Assembly (NCBI RefSeq): GCF_954871325.1
Contig: NC_088775.1
Coordinates: forward strand, 4,947,475-5,011,474
Source: Gordionus sp. m RMFG-2023
Taxonomy: Eukaryota; Nematomorpha; Gordioida; Chordodea; Parachordodidae
Direction: 5' to 3'
Length of the DNA: 64,000 nt
Below, piece by piece: positions 11,872 through 23,579 of the stretch. A model generated the notes under the pieces. The model searched no databases. It was given only the letters and a program-made list of their open reading frames with translations, and was not told the origin of the DNA. Made by a program: the position numbers and the translations under genes. How positions within the stretch are numbered: the first letter of the stretch is position 1; the number at the start of each line of letters is the position of its first letter.

Positions 11872-14800
11872 TTAAGTTACATAGTCTTTTAAATAAACAG
11901 GTTTTTTTTTTATTCGCACAGGTCTAGAAATAGGTGTTATATCGTTATTATCAGTAATTTTTATATTTTTGTCCACACTTCCCTCCTTAAAAGAATCCTT
12001 AGAGTCATAGTTAATAATTGTGTTAAAACAGTTTCTAAATCTTATTTGATCTAAATGTCTCCTCAAAATACCTTTCTCAGTCTTAATTTGGAACATCATA
12101 TCACTTTCTTTATGTGTGATTATACCTTTGCACCATTTATCATCACCTTGTACTTTATACCAAACAAAATCTCCTACGTTAAAAGTTCTATTTCGTGGTA
12201 AAGTAACATTTATTTTATTCTCCTTCTCCTCCATCGGTTTTAATAAGTCCCATTTAATTCTAATCTCGATTAAACATTCTCTGTGATGGTGTAACTCCTG
12301 TAGTATCATTACGCGTATTTCTGTAATTAAATAAAAATTTGCTAAGTGCAATATCTGGGTCAATTTTAATATTCCTTTTCATATGTGTTTTAAACGTTCT
12401 AACCATGCGTTCAACCTGTCCATTGGATTGCTGGTGATAAGCAGATGTAAGCACATGTTTAATACCAAAATTGTTGCAAAATTTTTCAAAATCGTTACTC
12501 GTAAAGTTAGTGCCGTTATCAGTAACTATAGTTTCAGGTATTCCATATAGCGAAATAGCTTTAAAGATTTCTTTTAAAGTAACGTCAGTCGTAATATTAT
12601 TAACAGGAATGATAATTGGAAATTTGCTGTAGGCATCGACTATTATCAACCAATTTTTTGTGAAAAACGGACCCGCATAATCTATGTGTATCCTTTCAAA
12701 CGGTTTGGTTGCCGAAACCCATGGTTTTTGTATCTTTATAGGATTATCATGATATATGATACAATCGTCACAACTTTTCACTTCCATAACTATATCATTA
12801 TTTATACCAGGCACCACATGTAATCTTTAGCTAAGGATTTGATTTTTCCTGCTCCCAAGTGACCTTCATCTAATGACTGTAGTAAATATTTTCTCATAGA
12901 AGACGGAATTATGATTTTATTGCTTTTGTAAAGACAATCCTTAATTGTTGTTATTAATATCATTTATGACTTGTTTTAATTCCATATCTTTTAAAGTTTC
13001 ATCACGAATTTGATCAGTTAATAGGTAAATCCTCATATTCATTTATTATGGTTACATTTTCAATAGTTTCATCACGACATTCTTGTGGTAATCTCGAAAG
13101 GCAATCAGGAACAACATTATATTTACCGGCTTTATACTTTATATTAAAATCATATCCTCCTAATGTAATATTCCACTTCTGGAGTCTTAACGACATGGTG
13201 CTATTATCCTTAAGACCCTTGGTAAAGATGTGAACTAGAGGCTTATGGTCAGTAATAATAGTAAATTTTGTGCCTATTAAATATTCCTGGAATCTCTTTA
13301 TAGCGAACATTATAGCGAGAACCTCACGCTCAATATTGGTATAGTTCATTTCAGATTTTAATAAAGTTCTCGACGCGAAAGCTATAGGTTTTTCTTTACC
13401 ATCTTTTTCAATATGAAATAGTACAGCTCCTAGACCACATTTTGATGCGTCAGTGGCTATCCCTATAGGTAATTCAGGGTTAAAATATGTCAAAGCATGT
13501 GGAAGACTAATGAACTTCTTAAGATCATTAAAACTTTTAGAGTGTTCAAGGTTCCAAGCCCATTTTTCTTTATTGAATCTTATAAAGAGGGTCGGCAATT
13601 TCCGCAAAATTGTTCAAAAATTTTCTATAGTAGCCAGCCATTCCCAGAAATGTTGATAATTCAGCAGCTGATTTTGGTTCTGGCATATTAATTATTGCTT
13701 CAATTTTGTCGTGATTAGCATGAATCCCCTTATCGTCAATATCATGACCCAGGAACCTCACTTTGTTTTTAAAAATCACACTTTTATTAAAGTTAGGTAT
13801 TAACCCAAACGATGATATTCTATCAAACACTTTTTTTATATTGTTAAGGTGGGCTTCATCGTTTTTTCCAGTTATAAGTAAATCATCAATATAAAATATG
13901 ACATCATCCATATCACCAAAGATTTGATCCATAATCTGTTGAAAAATTGCAGATGAGGTCTTAAGCCCAAAAGGAAGTCTAGTAAATTGGTAATATCCCT
14001 TATGCGTAGATATGGTTAAAATATTTCTGCAACTTTTATCAATTGGTATCTGTAAGAAAGCATTTTTAAAGTCAATCTTCGTAAATTTCTTTCTTTCTGA
14101 AAGTTTAGCAATTAGATCATTGATTCTTGGTAGAGGGTATCTAAAATCTTCTAGAACTGTGTTTACAGTGTCCTTAAAATCAGCACAAAGCCTAATGCTC
14201 CCATCATCTTTATAGACAGCGGTAACAGGACTTGCCCATCGGACATCATTCACCGGCTCAATAATTTTATTATGTATCCATTTTTTAAGTTCATTACTAA
14301 CAATTTCAATTTTTGGATAAGGAATAGGTCTAGGCGGTATAATTTTAGGTTGGGCATCACTTCTTAAATGTAACTTGACACTTGCTTTGTTGATTGGCTC
14401 ATTAGTTAATTTCGATTCACACTCTTTAATCAATTTTTTTATTTCATCTTCGTAATTAGTGTCAATATTTGCTATAAATTTATTTAAAATATTTTTGAAA
14501 GCATTGATCCACGTACGTCCCAACAAGGCATTTTTACTTGATTCGACGACTACCGCTTGTAAATATTTTGAGATACCATCATAAGTCACTTTAACTTGAG
14601 TAGTGCCGATGATTTTGATCAAATTCCCGTCATAAGCGGTGAGTTGTAGCTCGGATTTCTTAAGATCTCTAATACCAAGTTTTTTAGCCAAGACCGTGAG
14701 GTATAATAGTGTATTTGGATCCAGTGTCCACTTGCATACAAGTAACAATATCGTTCACCTTTAAAGTAGTCATAAATGCGTTATCTTTGTCATTAATCAT

Positions 14801-14890
14801 ATCACCAGATAAATTGTTGACATTAAAATCATTATCATCTTTGTTCTTTGTAGAGTCAACTTTCTCTTCAATAATTTCTTCAATATTCAT
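11872..14890 (-). pseudogene. pol part of the 9308-16665 element (PR-RT-RH-IN)
   Basis: Domains in order along the minus strand: protease (VDTGSKYT), reverse transcriptase with FYIDDLL, RNase H with IATDASKCGLGAVLFH, then integrase with HIDYAGPF, VTDNGTNF and NGQVERM (a DD35E-type triad) and a C-terminal GD-rich tail. RH before IN places it in Ty3/Gypsy. It is broken. Confidence 0.85.
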
Positions 14891-15337
14891 GTTGTAATCA
14901 TTGTTGTATTGTATTTGCTTTCTATTATTGTTGTCGCCATCTCTATAATTATTTGAGTTGTTATTATATTGTATCTGCTTTCTCTGACTATTATCATTAC
15001 CTCTATAATTATTTGAATTGTTGTGATAAGATTAGTAATTGTTACGATTTCCGTCACCGTATTGCATTTGTTTTCTTTGATTATTATCATACCATGTATT
15101 ATTTCTACCATAATTCGATTGATTATTATTGTTAGCGATAATTGTTGTAGATTGTTATAATTATCATGGTATCTCGAATTATTATTATTACCATAATTGT
15201 ATCTAAAATTATTATTATAATTCCCATTTCTATTTCTATTATCATAATTATTTCTAAAATTATTATCATTTCTAAAATTATTATCAGGTCTAAAATTATT
15301 ATTTGGTCTAAAATAATTATTGTTGTCGTCTCTATTT

Positions 15338-15904
15338 TTACTGTAAAATTTTTTTATCTTTATCGGACTTTTTATCATTATTTATATAACTTATATCATT
15401 ATCCTCAGACTTAATATTACTAGAGTCCAGTTTCACCCCTAATTCAACCATCTGATTTAACGTCAAGTCAAAGTTTTTGGAGAATTTGTATTTAATCTTA
15501 TCATTTAAAGTAGAAGTGCGTAGTTTTTCTTTTAATCTACTATCGTCCAAAAAATTACATTTTTTATGAAGTTTCGATACTCTAATGTACCACAGCATAA
15601 AACTCTCTGATGAGTTTTGTTGAAGAAGATTAAATTTATTAATTAAAGTATTTAAATCTTGCGCTGGTAAAAGGTAAGTTAATTTTTTAATCACAATTTT
15701 AAGATCTAAAATGTCGGTATCAGAACAAATTGCTTTAATGTCGTCAAAAACTTCATCTGATAAATTATTAAGCAAAGTAGTTATTTTAATAGAGTCCGAT
15801 AATGTACTGGTCGAAAAGTAATTTAATATTATGTCTAAATAAATTTCGGTAAGAGGACCCACTAACTTAGGGATCTTATGTATAAACTCTTGTTTTATTT
15901 CCAT
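15338..15904 (-). pseudogene. gag-like part of the 9308-16665 element
   Basis: The open stretch of about 188 residues has the helical, charged composition of a Ty3/Gypsy capsid region (for example ESFMLWYIRVSKL). The part after it (14890-15378) is Asn/Arg/Tyr-rich and shows no CCHC zinc knuckle, so nucleic-acid binding may rest on an RGG-like basic tract. Confidence 0.6.
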
Positions 15905-16360
15905 GTTTAATTAATAAGACACATATATAAGCAAATCACATTTATTATTTTATCAATTCAAATTTTGGTATAACTATTCTTGTTTTGGTAAATATACAGA
16001 TTAATTCAATGAAATCATTGTCACTATAAATATAATGTTTCCCATTTAGCAATTCGAAACAACTAATCATGTCTCTTAAATTTATGAATTCAAACAAAAC
16101 GTCCTCCGTACCACTTATTCTGGAATAATTAACGTCACAATTGTAAGTTAGGTCGAAAAGGATGTCATAGATTGAAATATGGTGGGAGATATTAATGATC
16201 TTGAACGAGAACATAATATAAAAAAATGAATTTACTTTTCAATCTTCTTCTATATATAGGGAGAAAAAAAGTTTTATCATTATTTTTTTTTTAAAAAAAA
16301 GAAAAACATTATATTATCCATTAGGTGAGATTTTTTTCCTATAATGGACCCTGGGCACCA

Positions 16361-16665
16361 TGCAAAGTAACATGATAATGTGCATAAATGTAAAAATGTG
16401 TTTATTTATATTTAACTTTATTATAACTAACTTTTTCATTTCATACATCGTTTATATACATTTTTATAAGTCCAAATTAGAATACAAACGAAAAACAAAA
16501 AAGTAAAAATATTATAAAATATAAAAAGTAAGGTTACGCCGAAAGTTATAAAAACAAGGTTATGCAATAAAGTTATAAAATCAAATTACAAAAAAATAAT
16601 AAAAATTAGATTACAAAAAGTTCAAAAACAAAAAGTAAAATAAAGAATTAGATTATAACGCAACA
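16361..16665 (-). repeat. 5' LTR of the 9308-16665 element
   Basis: This is the partner of 9308-9616. The primer-binding site (16343-16360, minus strand TGGTGCCCAGGGTCC) touches its inner edge. Confidence 0.9.
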
Positions 16666-16864
16666 ATATAAAAAAAAAACTTAATTTTTTTTTATGATTA
16701 TTCATCTTTATTGACAAACATAAATCAAAATAAAAGAAAAAGAAAACAATTAGGTAACAGATTTTAAGTAATTTCAAAAATGTAATACATTATATTCGAG
16801 AAAATATATAGTTATAAATATTATAAAATTTATATAACGCGATTAAAATTATATAAAATATATT

Positions 16865-17473
16865 CTAATCATCATGTGAGATGAGGCTGCCAATGAAGCT
16901 GATGTAATTAGTCCTGTGAATTGCTATTGCGAGTCTTTGTCTTAAGAAGAAGCCTTCACGAGGTTCATCTGTTAGTTTGCGGATTAGCGATCCAAGTTCC
17001 TTGAAGAAGGAAAGAGCACGATTCCCAAAGGTAGTCAAGGTAGTGGAAATGATGGGAATGAATAAGTGATCTTGGGATATTTCTGAATATTTTGCAATTT
17101 TTAGAAGCTCCTTGTTCTCCAGAATGTTAAGTGATTGATTGGAAGGAGCCAATGGATCAATACAAGAGTAATCCCAGACCAAGAATTGGCCTCGCTTCCA
17201 GGGAATTTGAGAGATCCCGTCAGGGCGTTTTCCATCAGATCTGAAAAGACCAGAGGGTTCGAGAATAGAAGGAATTTGAGCGGATCTCAGGGCTCTAAGA
17301 ATTATAGAATTGCAAATGTTATGTCTAACGATGCGGCCTTTACATGAACGACAATATAGACTTTGCCTTCCATTACTCAAAACAGCAGAACTGCAGCCGG
17401 CACAGATGTGGGGTTGGGTTATTAAGCAATTTAAACGGATGCCTATAGCATGAGTTAGCTCATTTTGGGTCAA
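16865..17473 (-). pseudogene. non-LTR retrotransposon endonuclease-like fragment (202 residues)
   Basis: The reading shows a zinc-type cluster C24-x2-C27...C41-x2-C44...H51, then GLFRSDGKRPDG and LVWDYSCIDPLAPS. This is a pattern I know from the C-terminal part of many invertebrate reverse-transcriptase ORFs, and it resembles a restriction-like (PD-D/E-xK) endonuclease with the RPD at residues 83-85. The last part (FFLRQRLAIAIHRTNY) matches the usual end of those proteins. No reverse transcriptase is present next to it, so it is a cut-off tail. ATG and stop are intact. Family placement comes from memory. Confidence 0.6.
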
Positions 17474-17479
17474 TTGTAA

Positions 17480-17548
17480 TTGTAAGTTCGCGGATGGAAT
17501 GATTGTAAGTTCGCGGATGGAATGATTGTAAGTTCGCGGATGGAATGG
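17480..17548. repeat. 23-bp tandem repeat, three copies
   Basis: The unit GTAAGTTCGCGGATGGAATG (plus ATT) is repeated three times just upstream of the endonuclease-like ORF on the minus strand. Confidence 0.85.
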
Positions 17549-17549
17549 C

Positions 17550-19690
17550 TTCGTTTCTTAAAAAAAATTTTTCTAAGTAAATAACTAAAAAATAATAATT
17601 AATAAGCAAATTCAAAATTATTAAAAAAACGCATCCTCAGACTTTGTCATTTTTCATCACAAATTCTAAATTTACAACATAATTTCTTTTTATTATTTAT
17701 ACATGCATGATAATCTTTATTTTCGGTCCATATTTAATAGGTCCGTTAAGCCCCACAATTTTGGATTTTCTATGGGTTGGACTGATTTGTACCGTTTTCA
17801 GTTCGATTTATACCATCACCGTTTTTGAGATATTCAATGAACAAAATGGGGGGCCAACTTCACGACAGCCCCCAACTTCTGAATTTAAAAATAAAAAGTG
17901 TATAGGTCGATAGAGGATGATTTGTACCGTTTTCAGTTCGATTTGTACCATCACCGTTTACCAGCTATTGCCCGTTAAAAATATGGCGCCAAAAATAAAT
18001 CAAAATTTTTTTTTTAAAATTTCTTAACTTACAACGATAGAGAATTTTTTTCTTAATGATGCCTCAAATTAAGCTTTATCTTAATTATTTATTAAATCAA
18101 ATTTTAAACCTTATACTATAGCGTGAAGTTAGCCCCCCCCCCCCGATATTTAAAATTTGACATTTTTCAAACTTTACCGATTTGTACCGTTACAATTAGC
18201 TGAACCGAACCTTTATAAATTTTTTCGAACCCTAACTAAAACGTAACCATTATAATTTTTTACATACTTAACCGTAACCAAACTGGTATTTTTAATATAT
18301 TTATCAAATTACATAATCCATCAATTTTGCGAAATAAATAATGAAGATAAAGTTTAATTTTTGTATCCTGCCCATGTTTATAAATAAAATAGCCTGGATC
18401 AAGGTTATATTTCTATGGCAGGCATTGCAAATGCTTGACATACCCATTTAAGAATAAAAAAAAAGAATAAAATTGGGAGGGGGAATATATGAATAAATGA
18501 CCTATTCCTAAATTTCCAAAATTTTTATTTAAAAAAAAATAAATAAAGAATAAAATTATTAAAAATGTGATTTTGTTGTATATTGAATATTAGGGTTTAA
18601 AAGATTGAGTAAAATAAAATTTATCTTTTAAAATCAACTCGATAAAAAATAAAATGGGAGACAATAATATAGGGGGTCTAAAGAGATATCCTTTTTTTTG
18701 GGAAAGCTGTTGTGAATAATGAGAGGGAAGTTTTAAAAATATTTAGAGTTCTCGATGTAACAAGGAGTATATAGGAAAAGTCTAAGAATATTATACGACA
18801 AAACAAATGACAAATTACATATAGAAATTGATAAATGAAAAATATTCTGCAAAAATTAAAGCAAAAAGTCTCGAATAAACAATAGGAGATGTTCTCGACT
18901 CATTGAAATATACTATCAGCTCTACGAGTTTGAGAAATTTTTATCTGTTATGAATACATTTATAACATCCTTCTTGGTGTATTCATTGCTGATATCAATC
19001 GGACTCCATTTTATTTGATGGAAGATGAATCTGAGCTACTGAATATATGATTGATAAATGTTAATTCAAATTGGGGGTTAGATGGTTGAGGAAATGTTTA
19101 AAAATAATAATAATCGAGTAGATAAATTAACCTAATACTATATATGACTGAGAGAAGTATATTTATCAATATTATCTGATTGAGTCAAAGGAATCTGGGT
19201 GGTAAGTTTCTTTGACAATTATATATATATTAGCAGTGGACATTATTTTTACAATAATTTGAAATTGGTTGTATCCAATGTTCAATTATATGATCACAAA
19301 GATCAATCCACTTGTTCTATGTTTATATCATGCATTGGGAGATGATTAATTAAATAAATGAGGAAATATATAACTTTTTAATGGTGATTTAATGATATTT
19401 GGATAAGAATTTGTTATTGTCTAAATATTTGATCATTGATAATCTGTTTACAAAGTCTGGCTCAAAACATTCTCCAAAATATATATCTTAAAAAATGACA
19501 ACTTTGGTTATATAATCTATTGAAAGTTATAAATTCCTTAAGAATCCCAAAGAAAGCATTGGATACTTTATAATATATTTTTCAGTTTATTTCTAATATA
19601 TTAGAATTACTGTATATTGGCTACCTTACCAATTAATATGTTCACAAATGAGAAGACCTTATTAATTACGAAGTATAAAACCTTATCTCA
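17550..19690. other. gene-free AT-rich stretch with minor repeats
   Basis: Two copies of GATTTGTACCGTTTTCAGTT with nearby TACCATCACCGTTT occur at 17786-17823 and 17919-17958, and there is a poly-C run near 18132. Otherwise no coding or structural signal was recognised. Confidence 0.5.
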
Positions 19691-20162
19691 GAGTGGTACG
19701 TCAGAAATTATTTCAATTATATCCAATTAGCTTAGATTTAAATTTAATCTCCAATGCTGAATAAATATTACATAATTATTGCAATCGCTAGGAAGATTAT
19801 TTTTTTTATAAATTTATTTTGTATAACTTAAATTTCATATAATGTTTAATCTTATATTTAATCTTGATTCACATAACAGTTTATATACCAATAGTATGTA
19901 TTAACAATATTAGATTAGCTATAATTTCTTAATTTGAGTTCAATTGCACATTAAAATATAAAAAGCATACATTAACTATTAAAAATCATTACATTAAATA
20001 TTAAAAAATTATTATTAAAGAATATATATACTATACATTAAAAAACATTACATAAATATAAAAACAATTCATAAAATATTTAAAATTATACATTAAATAC
20101 TCAGATCTTTTTAAAACATTTTATGATTTAATTGGAAAAATTAAAGTGAATTGTAGGAAGTA

Positions 20163-20375
20163 GAAAACGGTTTGATTTGAGGCGATTTATAAAAACGGCT
20201 AACATATTTTCGCCATAAAAATATTGCCTAAGCCTCGAGATTTCATTAATAGATGCCCAAACCGGTCTGCCATCTATGAGCCAAATCTTCAGGCTTGCAT
20301 TATATTTTTCTGGATAAAATATTAAGTTAGCCGTTTTTAAAAATCGTCTCAAATCGAGTCATTTAACACCATTAA
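20163..20375. mobile_element. 213-bp hairpin MITE (family H), with 9-bp target duplication
   Basis: TAGGAAGTA flanks both sides (20154-20162, 20376-20384), and the matching place in the right arm of the palindrome (about 22690) is uninterrupted. The inverted ends share GATTTGAG and CGATTT...AAAAACGGCTAA. The middle holds a second, smaller inverted repeat (AAGCCTCGAGATTT / AAATCTTCAGGCTT). A 9-bp duplication would suit a MULE-type transposase. Confidence 0.85.
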
Positions 20376-20944
20376 TAGGAAGTAAGGCCGAAAGGATGTT
20401 CCTAATAGTAGGATGACGGTATATCTGTAAGAAATGTCGTTGAAAAAATCCCGATTAATTTCGTCACCATGTGGATAAAGGAGTGGCTAAGAAGACTTAT
20501 ATGATGTTGATTTTGCAGGCGATCTCAGCCTTCTCCAGAGTTGCGGACATCAGGGGGATTGATATTAACCTCAATTAATATTTAAGGAAATTGTTGGAAG
20601 TCTATGAGAGATCACTAATGACTCTGGTGAATCAATCTGCTTTCGGAATGATCTGTAGAGAAGCAGATTTAATCTAGCTGGACTTGCTCGACACTGGCTT
20701 GTAACAGTTGCGACTGACTAATTTGTTGGCCAGTCATATGTTGACTGCGTTTACTTGCAACGCAACGGTCCTTGTATACGTGGATTAGAGAGATCCTATT
20801 TTTTTTAGCTCGGTGGTTGTTATAGTGAAGGGATCATCCAGACGTGACATAAAAAATCAACGTCGTCTCTATTTTGGCTTGGAGGCAGGACCCTGTCGGC
20901 CACACCATATTCTTTAATTAGACCAGACATTGAGAAGAGGATCG

Positions 20945-20952
20945 AGGGAGTA
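20945..20952 (-). promoter_or_regulatory. TATA box, left palindrome arm
   Basis: On the minus strand, CCCACTATAAATACTCCC faces outward (leftward). The mirror copy is at about 22150 in the right arm. I infer core promoters from the motif only. Confidence 0.4.
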
Positions 20953-22147
20953 TTTATAGTGGGAGAATAGTTCAAAGATCTCATAATAGTCTACTCTGAG
21001 GGTATCTCATTCTTTTTCCGTTGCAGATAAATGTTTGCCTTTAAACACAGTGAGACAAGCAACTTGTAACTTGACTAATAGTTGACAAGGTTTGATAGAT
21101 AGATTTTGATCCTTGCTAAAAAAATTTAAAATGCATTTTTATCGAAACAAATTTTTTTATGTCCCAAAAAGCCCAAACCGAAATTACAAAATATTAAAAA
21201 TATATTATATATATCGCTAAATGTTTAAAATTTAAGCAAAATCCCTAATATTATTTAAAAAATAATAAATGAGAATTCAAAGCACATAGCCTCAACAACG
21301 AGGCACTGGAGTATTTGGTGATGAAGTATAATGATTCATTTTTTTCCAAAAAACTTCATAAAAGTTATATTACAAACTTGGATAGATAAAGGTAATAATA
21401 CATATTGATTATTTAAAAAAATATATTTTAAACATGAAAAAACTAATATACCATCAGATTTGAAAATTAAACTAAAAATATATTTCATTGAAATGCATGT
21501 TTCGTAAAAAAATTATACATGAAAATTTTTATTAATTTCTTTATTAAAGTTTATCAGATTAAATAAATATATCACGAATGACAATTAGGCGCTTGACTAT
21601 TTTATAAATAATGTCAGCAGCTTCAAGTTACAAGTTATTGATAGATGAGGTATATAATATAGATGTCTCAGGTAGATTTAACATATCTGACCAAGTATTT
21701 TAATGAATTTTCATAAAATTAACATTATTTCTTTAATAAAATATTGGAAAGAGCACCGCTCGTTACAATGCAAATACTCGAAAGGTAATAGCTGATTTTT
21801 AAAAAAATTATTTTGGGCTATGTCGGACTTATAATTTTTTAAATAATATTAGGGATTTTGCTTAAATTTTAAACTATAATAAACAATTTAGCGATATATA
21901 TAATATATTTTTAATATTTTGTAATTTCGGTTTGGGCTTTTTGGGACATAAAAAAATTTGTTTCGATAAAAATGCATTTTAATTTTTTTTAGCAAGGATC
22001 AAAATCTATCTATCAAACCTTGTCAACTATTTTTTAAGTTACAAGTTGCTTGCCTCACTGTGTTTAGAGGCAAACATTTATCTGCGATGGAAAAAGAGTG
22101 AGATACCCTCAGAGTAGACTATTATGAGATCTTTGAACTATTCTCCC

Positions 22148-22158
22148 ACTATAAATAC
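22148..22158 (+). promoter_or_regulatory. TATA box, right palindrome arm
   Basis: CCCACTATAAATACTCCC faces outward (rightward). It is conserved between the two arms. Confidence 0.4.
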
Positions 22159-23207
22159 TCCCTCGATCCTCTTCTCAATGTCTGGTCTAAAGAATATCGT
22201 GTGTCCGGCAGGGCCTGCATTGATTTTTTATGTCACGTCTGGATGATCCCTTCACTATAACAACCACCGAGCTAAAAAAAATAGGATCTCTCTAATCCAC
22301 GTATACAAGGACCGTTGCTTGCAAGTAAACGCAGTCAACATATGACTGGCCAACAAATTAGTCAGTCGCAACTGTTACAAGCCAGTGTCGAGCAAGTCCA
22401 GCTAGATTAAATCTGCTTCTCTACAGATCATTCCGAAAGCAGATTGATTCACCAGAGTCATTAGTGATTTCTCATAAACTTCCAACAATTTCCTTAAATA
22501 TTAATTGCGGTTAATATCAATCCCCCTGATGTCCGCAAATCTGGAGAAGGCTGAGATCGCCTGCAAAATCAACATCATATAAGTCTTCTTAGCCACTCCT
22601 TTATCCGCATGGTGACGAAATTAATCGGGTTTTTCTCAACGACATTTCTTACAGATATACCGTCATCCTACCATTAGGAACATCCTTTAAGCCTTACTTC
22701 CTACAATTCACTTTAATTTTTCCAATTAAATCATCATATGTTTTAAAAAGATATGAATATATAATGTATAATTTTAAATATTTTATGAATGGTTTTTATA
22801 TTTATGTAATGTTTTTCTCATTGAATATATGGGTTCTAATATTTAATGTATAGTATATATTCTTTAATAATAATTTTTTAATATTTAATGTATGTTTTTT
22901 AATATTTAATGAAAGATTTTTAATAGTTAATGTATGCTTTTATATTTTAATGTGCAATTGAACCCAAATAAAGAAATTATAGCTAATCTAATATTGTTAA
23001 AACATACTATTGGTATATAAACTGGTATGTGAATCAAGATTAAATTTAAGATTAAACATTATATGATAATTTAAGTTATACAAAATAAATTTTATAAATA
23101 AAATCTTCCTAGCGATTGCAATAATTATATTATATTTATTCAGCATTGGAGATTAAATTTTAATGTAAGCTAAGTGGATATAATTGAAATAATTTCTGAC
23201 GTACTAT

Positions 23208-23350
23208 CAATCCCCCTAATGTCCGCAAATCTGGAGAAGACTGAGATCGCCTGCAAAATCAACATCATATCAGTCTTCTTAGCCACTCCTTTATCCACAT
23301 GGTGACAAAATTTATCGAGTTTTTCTCAACGACATTTCTTAAGATATCGC
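23208..23350 (+). repeat. extra partial copy of the palindrome arm
   Basis: This repeats about 140 bp of the right arm (22520-22662) in the same orientation, directly after the arm's tip. Shared sequence includes TCCCCCT(A/G)ATGTCCGCAAAT and GCCACTCCTTTATCC. Confidence 0.85.
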
Positions 23351-23356
23351 CCTGCT

Positions 23357-23575
23357 TTAAAAATCTGGCATAGAAATAACTACAGACCATTTTTGGTATG
23401 TATATTTAGTCTGTGGCAGTTTTCTCCTTGTAATAACTGAGGACCCCATTGCTTTCTGGTGTTCTTTTAGTTTTCTCTTTTCTTGTAGATATATTTCAGC
23501 ATCTGGTTTAAGATAGTTATTTACACAAAATATTATATATATCATTTGCCAATTTAATTCATCCATCATTATCAT
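23357..23575 (-). CDS. hypothetical ORF, 72 residues
   Basis: The family is not recognised. The ORF reads KPDAEIYLQEKRKLKEHQKA and then TRRKLPQTKYTYQKW, a basic, coding-like composition unusual for this AT-rich setting. It may be a host exon on the minus strand or a transposon remnant. No splice model was built. Confidence 0.25.
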   Translation of the reverse strand: MIMMDELNWQMIYIIFCVNNYLKPDAEIYLQEKRKLKEHQKAMGSSVITRRKLPQTKYTYQKWSVVISMPDF

Positions 23576-23579
23576 TTAT

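Larger units (their letters stand above)
9308..16665 (-). mobile_element. Ty3/Gypsy LTR retrotransposon, broken, with an internal inverted duplication
   Basis: LTRs of about 305-309 bp (TG...CA) bound 7.4 kb. The 5-bp target duplication ATATA flanks both sides (9303-9307, 16666-16670). The element reads right to left: 5' LTR 16361-16665, primer-binding site TGGTGCCCAGGG just inside it, a small unknown ORF (15945-16214), gag (15338-15904), an Asn/Arg-rich nucleocapsid-like stretch, protease, reverse transcriptase, RNase H and integrase, the order that defines Ty3/Gypsy. The polypurine tract AGAAGAGGGAGAA abuts the 3' LTR. A second RNase H-integrase part lies on the opposite strand at 9741-11400. 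The coding region is broken in several places. LTRs that are still very alike suggest a fairly young insertion. Confidence 0.9.
19693..23208. repeat. 3.5-kb palindrome with arms of about 1.4-1.6 kb
   Basis: The left arm (19693-21270) and right arm (21835-23208) are inverted copies with only scattered differences. The tips read GTACGTCAGAAATTATTTC, and a non-repeated centre of about 565 bp lies between them. Each arm has an AT-rich tip (with several ATTAAATATTAAAA-like units) and an inner, more GC-balanced 700 bp with a TATAAATA box pointing outward. No ORF was recognised. It could be a foldback element or two long terminal repeats in inverted order. The left arm carries a MITE that the right arm lacks. 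Confidence 0.8.

Noticed and set aside
20128-20352. 74-residue ORF on the minus strand
   Set aside because: It lies wholly in the inverted-repeat MITE and its flank. The peptide is a by-product of the hairpin sequence.
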